A stretch of 11,359 nucleotides of DNA from an uncultured Agathobaculum sp. (GCA_944376955.1 CALWEB010000178.1:1-11359); one strand, 5' to 3'; positions 1 through 7,708 are shown, counted from the first letter of the stretch. The notes: a model not told the origin generated them from the letters alone. Translations and numbers: made by a program.

Positions 1-99
1 TGCCCAAACTGCGGTGCGAAGCTGCGACCCTTGCAGGATGGCGAGACCGAGGACAATGCGCTGACCGTGACCGAGATGATGATGCTCGGCCTGTTGTGA
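1..99 (+). CDS. C-terminal end of a zinc-ribbon protein (5' truncated by window edge)
   Basis: Frame 1 is open from the first base to a TGA at 97-99 and gives 32 residues. It begins with a CPNCGAKL motif, the typical second half of a CxxC...CPxCG zinc ribbon, followed by a short acidic stretch and a hydrophobic Met/Leu-rich end. The first CxxC pair and any other domain lie outside the window, so the full protein and its role cannot be named. No terminator is seen before tspO, whose start is 61 bases downstream, so the two genes could share a transcript. Confidence 0.6.
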   Translation, partial: CPNCGAKLRPLQDGETEDNALTVTEMMMLGLL

Positions 100-160
100 C
101 ATAAAAAATGTATAAAATGGCGTGCCGCGGCATATCCTGACCGCAAAGGGAGGGAGAGCA

Positions 161-625
161 ATGCTTTGGGTTTGGATCATCGGGCTTGCGCTGCCGCTGG
201 CGGTCGGTGGTTTGGCCGGTTGGCTGACCATGGGGAGCATGGCGACCTACGGTGCGCTGGTGCAGCCGCCGCTTGCGCCGCCGCCTTGGGTGTTCCCGGT
301 AGCGTGGACGGTGCTGTATCTGTTGATGGGCATCGCCAGCGTGCTGGTTTGGAAGGCGGATGCGCCGCAGGAGGACAAAAAAAGGGCGCTGATCTGGTAC
401 GGCGTGCAGCTTGCCGTTAATTTTGTTTGGCCGCTGCTGTTTTTTAACGCGGGGTTGTACGGTATTGCATTGATGTGGCTGCTACTGCTGCTGGCATTGG
501 TGACCGCAACGATGATTGTGTTCCGGCCTATCAGCACAACTGCTGCACGGTTATTGATTTCATATGTGCTGTGGCTGTTGTTTGCAACCTATTTGAATGC
601 AGCCATTTGGATCCTCAACCGGTAA
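161..625 (+). CDS. tspO: TspO/MBR (translocator protein) family membrane protein
   Basis: The 154-residue product has the usual length and shape of the TspO/peripheral benzodiazepine receptor family, which are five-helix membrane proteins that bind porphyrins, heme precursors and other hydrophobic ligands. Family signatures visible are the proline-rich loop and second helix (residues 36-65, PPWVFPVAW then LYLLMG), the third helix with VNFVWPLLFF (86-95), and the last helix ending in YLNAAIW (144-150). Helices are roughly at 3-23, 44-64, 78-96, 99-121 and 129-152. I chose ATG 161 because AAGGGAGGGAG lies just upstream. An in-frame GTG at 122 would add 13 non-family residues and has no good ribosome binding site. 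In bacteria TspO has been linked to tetrapyrrole handling and stress. The specific ligand here is unknown. Confidence 0.9.
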   Translation: MLWVWIIGLALPLAVGGLAGWLTMGSMATYGALVQPPLAPPPWVFPVAWTVLYLLMGIASVLVWKADAPQEDKKRALIWYGVQLAVNFVWPLLFFNAGLYGIALMWLLLLLALVTATMIVFRPISTTAARLLISYVLWLLFATYLNAAIWILNR

Positions 626-646
626 AGAGAGATAGGGCGCAGAAAG

Positions 647-680
647 AAGGAGCAGGGCGGGGCCCTGCTCCTTTCGTTCT
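647..680. terminator. Intrinsic terminator between convergent tspO and amidotransferase genes
   Basis: A 12-base stem pairs 647-658 (AAGGAGCAGGGC) with 662-673 around a GGG loop, followed by CTTTCGTTCT on the plus strand. It starts 21 bases after the tspO stop and ends 17 bases before the end of the opposing gene, so it probably serves tspO. The A-rich left flank (641-648) gives a short U-tract on the minus strand, so it may act in both directions. Confidence 0.8.
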
Positions 681-690
681 AACCGCCGTG

Positions 691-1353
691 TCAGCAATGG
701 GAACATAGCCAGTCAAACAAAGGCAAGTGGTTGGCGTAGGTCACGTCTTCGCATATGGATGGCACCATGCGTTCCGGATGCCATTGCACGCCGAGCAGTG
801 GGGCGGATGGGTGGATAAGCGCTTCCGCCGTGCCGTCCGGCGCGTGGGCGACAGCGACAAGCCCTGCTGCAATCCGGTCGGTGGTCTGATGGTGGTAACT
901 GTTGACCATCATGCCTGCGCCAAACCGTTCGGCAAGCCAACCGGTGCAGTGGATCGGATGGCAGCAGCCGGCGTGGCCATCCACATGTTGGTGCAGCGTG
1001 CCGCCGAGAAAGACGTTGATCGCCTGGATGCCGCGGCAGATGCCAAGCACCGGTTTACCGCGCGCGAAAAACGCATGGAACAGCGCTTCTTCCTCTTCGT
1101 CGCGTACCGGATCCAAACAAAGCCGGTTACAGGCGCACGCCTGACCGTACCGCGCGGGATGGAGATCGCCGCCGCCTGCCAGCAGCAGGCCGTCGCAGCG
1201 GTCAGCCAGTGCGGCGGCAGATGCGCCGCTGTATAATACACCGGCGCCGCCCGCTGCGGACAGGCAGGCAGCGTATAATTCGGACTGCCGGCGGGATATG
1301 GACAATGTATCCATAAATCGACCACTAGATACTAATATTAACGGGATTTTCAC
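691..1353 (-). CDS. Class I glutamine amidotransferase, peptidase C26 / gamma-glutamyl-GABA hydrolase (PuuD-like) family
   Basis: The 220-residue protein is a single class I glutamine amidotransferase domain. It carries the nucleophile elbow LGICRGIQ with Cys106, the oxyanion-side LLLAGGGDLHP segment (56-66), the NSYHHQ motif (151-156) typical of the C26 branch, and the catalytic pair His192 and Glu194 in QWHPE. Relatives cleave gamma-glutamyl amide bonds, such as gamma-glutamyl-GABA in putrescine breakdown. No polyamine gene is adjacent, so the substrate is open. I chose GTG 1353 because GGAGGG (1361-1366) sits seven bases upstream. The in-frame ATG at 1368 overlaps that site and would add only five residues. 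The product has 12 cysteines, several clustered at 73-79 and 130-136. It is slightly short for the family but complete. Confidence 0.85.
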   Translation of the reverse strand: MKIPLILVSSGRFMDTLSISRRQSELYAACLSAAGGAGVLYSGASAAALADRCDGLLLAGGGDLHPARYGQACACNRLCLDPVRDEEEEALFHAFFARGKPVLGICRGIQAINVFLGGTLHQHVDGHAGCCHPIHCTGWLAERFGAGMMVNSYHHQTTDRIAAGLVAVAHAPDGTAEALIHPSAPLLGVQWHPERMVPSICEDVTYANHLPLFDWLCSHC

Positions 1354-1383
1354 ACAATGACCCTCCATTCGGTTTTTTTATCG

Positions 1384-1412
1384 TTGACAGGAAATGACGA
1401 AGACAGTATACT
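1384..1412 (+). promoter_or_regulatory. Near-consensus sigma-A promoter for the Na/Pi transporter gene
   Basis: TTGACA (1384-1389) is followed after exactly 17 bases by TATACT (1407-1412). Transcription would begin near 1419 and leave a leader of about 50 bases before ATG 1471. The -35 is a perfect match and the -10 differs at one position, so this should be a strong housekeeping promoter. I see no convincing repeat that would mark a phosphate-responsive operator. Confidence 0.8.
1405..1410 (-). promoter_or_regulatory. Possible -10 element for the divergent amidotransferase gene
   Basis: AGTATACT at 1405-1412 is its own reverse complement, so the minus strand also reads TATACT, at 1410-1405. 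Transcription would start near 1398, about 45 bases before GTG 1353. No good -35 hexamer lies 16-18 bases upstream on that strand, so the call rests on the -10 and the need for a promoter in this short region. Confidence 0.35.
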
Positions 1413-1470
1413 AAAAAATGTATGGGGAACATAAGAGGATTGTAAAAGAGATGTGAAACGGAGGAAGCCC

Positions 1471-3258
1471 ATGGAGTTTAATGCGCTGTCTATTGTGCAG
1501 TTGATCGGCGGTTTGGCGCTGTTCATCTATGGCATGACGACGATGGGAAAAGGCTTGGAGCGTGCGGCAGGCTCCAAATTGGAAAAGACATTGGAAAAAA
1601 TGACCGGCAATGTGTTCAAAGCGTTGCTGATGGGTATGGTGGTCACAATGGTGATCCAATCCTCGTCGGCGACAACGGTCATGGTAGTCGGTTTCGTAAA
1701 TGCGGGTATCATGTCCCTGCAGCAGTCGGTCGGCGTCATTCTGGGCGCGAATATTGGTACGACCATCACCGCGCAGATCCTGCGTCTGGACAGCGGCGGT
1801 GCAGTCAGTGAAAATCTGCTGATGCAGATGCTCAAACCCAAGAATCTGGCCTATGTCATCGTGTTGGCGGGCGTCATCATCATGATGCTGGCAAAAAAAC
1901 GCCGTACACGTGATATTGCGGATATTTTCTCCGGCTTTGGCATTCTGTTTATTGGTATGTCGGTGATGGAGAGCGCGGTCGCGCCGCTGGCCGACCTGCC
2001 GCAATTCGCTCAACTGTTTGCAACCATCGCCAATCCGGTGCTGGGCGTGCTGGTCGGCGCAGGCGTTACTGCGATCATCCAGTCTTCTTCGGCATCGGTT
2101 GGTATTTTGCAAGCGTTGTCCACCACGGGAGCGATCAGTTATGCGGCTGCAATCCCGATCATTCTGGGACAGAATATCGGCACCTGTATCACCGCTTTCC
2201 TGTCCTCGCTGGGCGGCTCGAAAAATGCGCGCCGCACCGCGATGGTTCACTTTTATTTTAATCTGATCGGTTCGATTGTGTTCCTGGTGGTGATCTATGC
2301 CATTCAGTACACCGTTGGCTTCTCGTTCTGGGAAAGTGCGATTGACAAGGGCGGTATTGCAAATTTCCACACGCTGTTCAATGTCACCTGCACGATCCTG
2401 TTCCTGCCGTTTACCAAGGTGTTGGTCAAGTTGGCCACATGGAGCGTGCCATCCGGCGAGGTGCAGGAGGACCCGCTGTCCAAGCTTGAGCCGCGCTTTT
2501 TGACCACGCCGTCGCTGGCGTTGGAGCAGGCGCAGCGCTGCATCGCGGACATGGGGGATGCGGCGAAGCAGAATTTCCGTCTGGCGACCGAGCCGTTGTT
2601 TGGCGATGGCGCGCCGAAGGAAGATGTTTTCCGCGAGCATGAAAGTTTTTTGGATCGCGCGGAAGTGGAGATCGGCCGGTATCTGACCAATATCCACAAC
2701 ATCCGTTCGGTCGATCAGCGCCGTCAGATGGCAGAAATGATGCACTCGCTATCTGATTTTGAGAAGATCGGTGACTATGCGCAGAATATCTTCGGCCGGG
2801 TGGATGAGTTCCGGCAGGCGGATATGACCTTCTCGCCCGCGGCGATGCAGGAGCTCCATGCGATGTGCGGCGCGGTCGGTGAGGCACTGGATTTGACGGT
2901 CGAGGGCTATGTGACGCGCTCTGTGTCGGTGGCACGGACGGTTGAGCCGATTGAAGAAGTGGTGGATACGCTCAAGGAGCGGCTGAAGAGCCGCCATATT
3001 GAGCGCCTGAGCCGGAGCGAATGCACCATGCAGACCGGCATCCATTTCCTCGATATTGTACACGATCTGGAAAAGATCAGTGATCATTGCTCGAATATTG
3101 CAATTTACACCATTCAGCTGGGCGAAGGCGCAGAGGAATTTGACACACATGCCTATGTCAAGCAGGAATACAAGGCAACGGCACAATTTGAGGAAAAACT
3201 GCGGTATTATCAGCAGAAGTATCTGACGCAGATTGAACAGATACCGCAGAAAAACTGA
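1471..3258 (+). CDS. Na/Pi-cotransporter family protein with C-terminal PhoU-like domain
   Basis: The 595-residue protein matches the bacterial NptA/YjbB-type layout: two inverted Na_Pi_cotrans repeats in the membrane, then a cytoplasmic PhoU-like helical domain. The paired QSSSA motifs that mark each repeat are at 63-67 and 204-208. They are followed by GANIGTTITA (92-101) and GQNIGTCITAF (233-243). The membrane part ends near residue 325. The tail contains two PhoU metal-site-like motifs, DFEKIGDYAQNI (429-440) and DLEKISDHCSNIA (532-544). Relatives move phosphate with sodium, and some act mainly in phosphate efflux; direction cannot be read here. ATG 1471 has GGAGG six bases upstream and is preferred over GTG 1453. 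The gene is monocistronic between its own promoter and a strong terminator, and no pst or phoR genes are nearby. Confidence 0.9.
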   Translation: MEFNALSIVQLIGGLALFIYGMTTMGKGLERAAGSKLEKTLEKMTGNVFKALLMGMVVTMVIQSSSATTVMVVGFVNAGIMSLQQSVGVILGANIGTTITAQILRLDSGGAVSENLLMQMLKPKNLAYVIVLAGVIIMMLAKKRRTRDIADIFSGFGILFIGMSVMESAVAPLADLPQFAQLFATIANPVLGVLVGAGVTAIIQSSSASVGILQALSTTGAISYAAAIPIILGQNIGTCITAFLSSLGGSKNARRTAMVHFYFNLIGSIVFLVVIYAIQYTVGFSFWESAIDKGGIANFHTLFNVTCTILFLPFTKVLVKLATWSVPSGEVQEDPLSKLEPRFLTTPSLALEQAQRCIADMGDAAKQNFRLATEPLFGDGAPKEDVFREHESFLDRAEVEIGRYLTNIHNIRSVDQRRQMAEMMHSLSDFEKIGDYAQNIFGRVDEFRQADMTFSPAAMQELHAMCGAVGEALDLTVEGYVTRSVSVARTVEPIEEVVDTLKERLKSRHIERLSRSECTMQTGIHFLDIVHDLEKISDHCSNIAIYTIQLGEGAEEFDTHAYVKQEYKATAQFEEKLRYYQQKYLTQIEQIPQKN

Positions 3259-3273
3259 AGATAGAGGCAAAAT

Positions 3274-3310
3274 AAGCGCCGCGTTCGATCGAACGCGGCG
3301 CTTTGCTTAT
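3274..3310. terminator. Perfect-palindrome bidirectional terminator
   Basis: Bases 3274-3303 are a perfect 30-base palindrome, realistically a 13-base GC-rich stem with a four-base TCGA loop. It lies in the 48-base gap between the convergent Na/Pi gene and coiled-coil protein gene. TTTGCTTAT follows on the plus strand and TTATTTTG on the minus strand, so it can end both transcripts. Confidence 0.85.
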
Positions 3311-5409
3311 GCGTCTTCGGAGAAAACACTGGATATTGCCGTAAACAGCTTTTTGAAAATGTTGGCGATGCGGGCGAATACGCCCTGATCGTCTTCTGCT
3401 GCATCGGAAGCGTTGGTGGCTTCTTCTGAAGGGGAGGAGATTTCCTGTGTGCGCAAAATGAACTGCAAGCTGGATGGCGTTGGGTTTTGGGTGGAGGTTA
3501 CGGATTGCAGGGCGGCTTCCGCGTCAATGTTCAGCAGATTGGTATCCTCCTCCAAATCCTTTTCCGCGTCGTTGAGGGCGCCATGAATGGAATCATTGGC
3601 GCTTTGCAGGCTGGAAGAACTGCTGGAGTTGGAGGCGCGGTCGAGTACATCAATCAGGCCGTTGAGCGAGGTTTGCAGGCTGGCATCGGATTTGTCGCGC
3701 AGCGCGCGCAGGTTATCCGTTGCGGTTTGCAGCAGGTCGTTGGCGGAGGTGAGGGTTTTGGTCAATGTCACCATCAGGTCAGAGCACTTGTCCGCAGCGG
3801 AAGTGGTGGTTTCGCTGAGTGCGTCAATCGAGGCGGAAAGCGCAGGGATATCCGCGATGAGCTGATGCACCCGTTCGAGCGTCCGATCCGCCAGCACGGT
3901 GAGGTCTTTGCCTTCTCCGATCAAATCCTGTGGCACACCGTCGTATTGATTCAGCACATCGGAGATACTATCCAAATCGCCCAAAATAGAATCTGCAGTG
4001 CCAAGCAGGCTGTTACAGTTGGAGAGGATATTGGTCAGCGTCCGCATGGTCTGTTTGATGACGGAAAGGGATTGATTGGCGTTGCCCAGCAGGGAGGAAA
4101 GCAGTGAACGCAAGGGCTCGCTCAAACTGCTGCTGTCCAGAATGTTTTGCAGGACAGAGATTTGTCCATTGAGTGCATCGGCTTTCTCCTGCAGTGTGCC
4201 CAGATGGATTTGCAGGGTCTTGATATCCTGCTTGATGGCTTCCACTGCGTTTTGCAGCAAGCGGGTGCGCAGCAGATCGTCGCCGGAAGCCGTTTGCAGG
4301 TCATCGACCAGGCTGTTCAGATCGCTCAGAGAGGCATCCAAATCTTGCAGCAGCTGCTGGTATTGGCCGATATCGCCGGACGCGGTCTCCATCGTGCCGA
4401 GCAGGCTGTTCAGCGTGGCACTCAGTGTGGTCACCGTGGTTTTCATCGAGTTCAGCTCAGGAATCAGGGAGTCGGTTTTTCCGGCCAAGGCTTCCAATGA
4501 ATCCAGAGCAGTGTCCATCTGCGGATCAATCGTGCCGCGGTCGGCGGTCAGCTGCTGACGGACGGCATTGATGCCGGAAATGCCGCTGGAGAGCGCGCCC
4601 AAGCCGCTTTGCATGGACTGCATGGTTTCCAGCATACTGCTGAGGCCCTGGTATAGGCTGTCACCCGAATCGCCCAGCCGGTCTTTGATATCTCGCATAT
4701 CCGACAGGATATCAAGGGAGGACAGGGTGGCAGGCGCCATGAACAGCACCAGTCCCATGCTTTCAAACGATTCTGCACCGATACGCACGGTGAAGGTGCT
4801 TTCCTCGCCCGGGAGCCCCATGAATACCACGATTTTATAGGTGCCCATAGACTGAACCTGCGCGCCGGGGGCGTCAATGGAGAGCATTTTGCTCATATCA
4901 ATGCCGGTGGCACAGACCAGCATCATGTTGTTCTTATAGTATTCGCCGGCGGCATCATTGGGCGTGGCGTGGATGTTCATTTCGATCAGGCCGTTTGCAC
5001 CTGCACATTTTTCCGCTTCCACCGGTACGCCATTGAGTTTATAGGATACGTCGAAATTCCATGGCAGCTGGATGGAGGTGCTGCTGTCCGGGACGCATTC
5101 GTAATAGAAACGCTGCAAACCGTCATCTGAAAGCGACCAGGAAACTTCGCCGTCGCCCAGCGTCGGCGCATCAAGCGTGGACATGTTGTAGACATCCGAG
5201 TAATTGCCATAGTCGGTAAAATCCGTGTGTCCGTTGAGGCTGACGCCTTTGACGATACGCGTGTTTTCCGGTGTACCGTAATAATCCAGATTGATATATA
5301 CTGCTTCGTCAGTCTGGATGGTCGGCGCGGCGGCCTGCGCCGCCTGCGGAAGTACGCATAGCAGTGCCAGTGCCGCAGCCGTTAAGCGGTGCGCTTTATT
5401 GATCTTCAT
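3307..5409 (-). CDS. Exported coiled-coil protein, YhgE/Pip-like heptad-repeat type, partner of the MMPL exporter
   Basis: The 700-residue product starts with a clear signal peptide (residues 1-26: basic MKINKAHR, a hydrophobic core, and an AQA-type cleavage site). Residues 30-225 look like a compact domain, with strand-like segments at 35-42, 141-147, 162-170 and 190-200. Residues about 235-635 are long Leu/Ser/Asp-rich helices with heptad-like spacing. Ser595-Ser600 is a serine run. Residues 676-696 form an amphipathic helix at the C-terminus. From memory, the N-terminal segment pattern and helical body resemble the Firmicute proteins annotated as YhgE/Pip-like or XXXLXXG-heptad proteins, which often accompany MMPL pumps; this is an inference. 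ATG 5409 has AGGAGG nine bases upstream and overlaps the exporter gene by 14 bases, so translation is probably coupled. There is no C-terminal membrane span or LPXTG motif. An extracytoplasmic scaffold or adaptor role is plausible but unproven. Confidence 0.75.
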   Translation of the reverse strand: MKINKAHRLTAAALALLCVLPQAAQAAAPTIQTDEAVYINLDYYGTPENTRIVKGVSLNGHTDFTDYGNYSDVYNMSTLDAPTLGDGEVSWSLSDDGLQRFYYECVPDSSTSIQLPWNFDVSYKLNGVPVEAEKCAGANGLIEMNIHATPNDAAGEYYKNNMMLVCATGIDMSKMLSIDAPGAQVQSMGTYKIVVFMGLPGEESTFTVRIGAESFESMGLVLFMAPATLSSLDILSDMRDIKDRLGDSGDSLYQGLSSMLETMQSMQSGLGALSSGISGINAVRQQLTADRGTIDPQMDTALDSLEALAGKTDSLIPELNSMKTTVTTLSATLNSLLGTMETASGDIGQYQQLLQDLDASLSDLNSLVDDLQTASGDDLLRTRLLQNAVEAIKQDIKTLQIHLGTLQEKADALNGQISVLQNILDSSSLSEPLRSLLSSLLGNANQSLSVIKQTMRTLTNILSNCNSLLGTADSILGDLDSISDVLNQYDGVPQDLIGEGKDLTVLADRTLERVHQLIADIPALSASIDALSETTTSAADKCSDLMVTLTKTLTSANDLLQTATDNLRALRDKSDASLQTSLNGLIDVLDRASNSSSSSSLQSANDSIHGALNDAEKDLEEDTNLLNIDAEAALQSVTSTQNPTPSSLQFILRTQEISSPSEEATNASDAAEDDQGVFARIANIFKKLFTAISSVFSEDA

Positions 5410-7708
5410 CGTGGTTTTCCTCCTCGTTATGGGTCTGCTGCTGGTTGTCATCCGGCGGCTTCGGCTGGCTGCGATGCAAAGAAAACAGGTTGGCGAGCTT
5501 CTGTCGCATCTCCCGATGCCGCGCCCTGCGGTTTTCTCGGATTTGCGCGACCAGCCGCAGACGCTGCTGGTGCAGTTCGCTCAGTACAGGCAAAATCAGT
5601 TTTTTGCTGCGGATGCGGTTCATCTTCGCGTGCTTCTTCTGGGCGTAATCGGGTTTTACAATCCAGCGGTCGAACAGCATCAGGCAACCGGGCAGCAGGA
5701 ATAGCACCAGAATCATGGAGATGAGTGCGCCGCGCCCGATCAGCTGGCCGAGGCCGGAAACCGCTTCGACCGAGGTCATGAAAAACAGGCCGTACGCCAC
5801 CGTCATCAGGATCATTCCCGAGGTCAGGATGGATTCCGCGCTGACGGTGACGGCGCGGATAGCGGCCTCTTTTTTGTCGCCCTGTGCGCGCGCATCCAGA
5901 TAATTGCCGGTGAGCAGAATGGAATAGTCGATCGTTGCGCCGAGCTGGATGCAGCTGACGATGATGAAGCCAAGGAACATGGTGCGCTGTCCGTAGATAT
6001 AGGGCATAGCGGTGTTGATAAACACGGCGCATTCGATTGGGATCAGCACTACAATCGGCAGCAGTAGGGATTTATAGGTAATGGCGACTACCAACGCGAC
6101 GCCAAGCAGGGACACCAGATTGACCAGTTGGTTATCCGGCACAATGATCTCCTTGATATCTTGGGTCGAGGGCGTCACGCCGACGAGATAGGTTTGCTCG
6201 TCTGGGTAATACTGGTCAATGATCGAGCGGATTTCGTCGGCGTAGGAGAACGCTGCATCGCTTTCCCCGGCCGACCGGATATTGATGATCACCCGCGCCC
6301 AGTTTTCGCCGTGCATCATGCCGGTGATGCTTTCCGGCAGGAACTGTTCCGGAATGCCGTCGGGCAGGACGGAGGCCAGACCGAGTGCGTATTTTACATA
6401 TGGCAGATCGTTGATCTCCTCGCACATGGCTTTTTCAGTCACGTTGCCGTCCAGCGGGATCAGTGCGAGCATCATGTTGCTCTGCCCGAAGGCTTCGTTC
6501 ATCTGCTGTTCGGCCTCATACACCGGCGTGCCGGGGGAGTTGGCAACTGCTTCGTTGCCATAGGTGAAGTCGGCCATGCCCTGTGCCACATAGCAGGGGA
6601 TGATCAGGATGGCGACCACTGCCAGCACCGGCTTGCGCAGTTTATAGGCAAATTCGCCAAAACCGCGCCATTGACGGGGGATAAACGAGCGGTGATGCGT
6701 TTTGCTGATGACGTTTTGAAAGCGCAGGATCAGCGCGGGCATGAGCAGCAGTACGGTCAGCAGGCTCAGCGCAATGCCTTTGGCCAGCACAAAGCCCATA
6801 TCGGGGCCGATGCCGAACCGCATGAGCGCCAGTGCGAGAAACCCGACAATGGTCGTGGCGCCGGAAGCGCTAATGGAGGAAAAGGCGGTGCGCAGGGCGT
6901 TGGCCATGGCCTGTTCGGGTTCGACACCGTTGGCTTTTTCCTCCGTGAAGGCGTGCAGCAGGAAGATGGAATAGTCCATCGAGCAGGCAAGCTGCAAAAC
7001 CGCACCGACCGCGTTGGAAAGAAAGGAGATTTCACCAAAAATAATGTTGGAACCCATGTTAATCACGATTGCAATGCCAAGCACTGATAGGAACAGCACC
7101 GGTTCAAACCAGGAGGTGGTCGTCAGCGTTAAAATCAGGAAAATGATAACGACCGCCAGCCCCATTACACGCGCCACTTCGGCGTTGATGGTCGGGCCGA
7201 GGTTGGTATCCGAAACGGCAGAGCCGGTAACCAGCCCGCGATCCCCGACGATCTGTTCGATTTCCGCCACGGCTTTGTGGGTGCGTGAGGAGGAGTCCTT
7301 TTCCAGAAAAATGACATCCATGTAGGCGTTGCCGTCTTTGTAATAGTCCTCAATACCGGAATAGTCGATGAACAGGCTGGATCCGTAGATATTGGTGGTG
7401 GTGTCGCACCACATAACCATGTCAACGCCGTCCACTTCGGCAATCCGGTCTTTGATGTTTTTGGCTTCGTATAGCGTGACATCTTGCAGCATCACCCGTC
7501 CCATACCGGGATAGGTGAATTCTTCCTGCATGATATCCAATGCCTGCGCGGAGGGGGAAGAGTCCGGCAGGTATTTGGTAAGATCATAGTTGACACCGAC
7601 CATAGGGATGCAGAGCAGGCTTAGAATCACCAGCACGACAAAAACTTTTTCGATTGCTTTGCGCCTATGTATGATTAGGTCAACCGGGCGGTGGCCTTCC
7701 TGTTTCAA
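5396..7708 (-). CDS. MMPL/RND-superfamily transporter
   Basis: The product of about 770 residues has the duplicated RND plan. TM1 is at about 20-38, followed by an extracytoplasmic domain (40-178) and a bundle of helices at about 180-330. The second half has its first span at 360-377, a second external domain (380-528) and helices at about 530-680. Each half carries the MMPL proton-relay motif, as MDYSIFLL (Asp245) and IDYSILLT (Asp594). Members export lipids, polymers or drugs using proton flow. A cytoplasmic tail of about 85 residues is strongly basic (691-740) and ends acidic. The start is uncertain. ATG codons at 7792 and 7786 lie upstream of the predicted transcription start, so I prefer TTG 7708, which has a weak GGTG five bases upstream and yields the short basic N-terminus usual for the family. 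It is the first gene of a two-gene operon divergent from tetR. Confidence 0.88.
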   Translation of the reverse strand: MKQEGHRPVDLIIHRRKAIEKVFVVLVILSLLCIPMVGVNYDLTKYLPDSSPSAQALDIMQEEFTYPGMGRVMLQDVTLYEAKNIKDRIAEVDGVDMVMWCDTTTNIYGSSLFIDYSGIEDYYKDGNAYMDVIFLEKDSSSRTHKAVAEIEQIVGDRGLVTGSAVSDTNLGPTINAEVARVMGLAVVIIFLILTLTTTSWFEPVLFLSVLGIAIVINMGSNIIFGEISFLSNAVGAVLQLACSMDYSIFLLHAFTEEKANGVEPEQAMANALRTAFSSISASGATTIVGFLALALMRFGIGPDMGFVLAKGIALSLLTVLLLMPALILRFQNVISKTHHRSFIPRQWRGFGEFAYKLRKPVLAVVAILIIPCYVAQGMADFTYGNEAVANSPGTPVYEAEQQMNEAFGQSNMMLALIPLDGNVTEKAMCEEINDLPYVKYALGLASVLPDGIPEQFLPESITGMMHGENWARVIINIRSAGESDAAFSYADEIRSIIDQYYPDEQTYLVGVTPSTQDIKEIIVPDNQLVNLVSLLGVALVVAITYKSLLLPIVVLIPIECAVFINTAMPYIYGQRTMFLGFIIVSCIQLGATIDYSILLTGNYLDARAQGDKKEAAIRAVTVSAESILTSGMILMTVAYGLFFMTSVEAVSGLGQLIGRGALISMILVLFLLPGCLMLFDRWIVKPDYAQKKHAKMNRIRSKKLILPVLSELHQQRLRLVAQIRENRRARHREMRQKLANLFSLHRSQPKPPDDNQQQTHNEEENHDEDQ

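Noticed and set aside
111..118. TATAAAAT as a -10 for tspO
   Set aside because: The only -35-like hexamer, TTGTGA at 94-99, is 11-13 bases away, too close for sigma-A, so I did not call a promoter.
1411..2745. 444-codon open frame on the minus strand opposite the Na/Pi gene
   Set aside because: It is His/Arg/Gln-rich with no recognisable domain and lies fully antisense to a gene with clear family motifs, a promoter and a ribosome binding site. It is a reading-frame shadow of GC-rich codon use.
3487..4107. 206-codon plus-strand open frame, Gly/Val/Gln-rich
   Set aside because: It mirrors the heptad-repeat codons of the coiled-coil gene and looks protein-like only because of that repetition.
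6128..7087. 319-codon plus-strand open frame inside the MMPL gene
   Set aside because: It is opposite conserved MMPL helices and the external domain, has no domain of its own and no convincing ribosome binding site.
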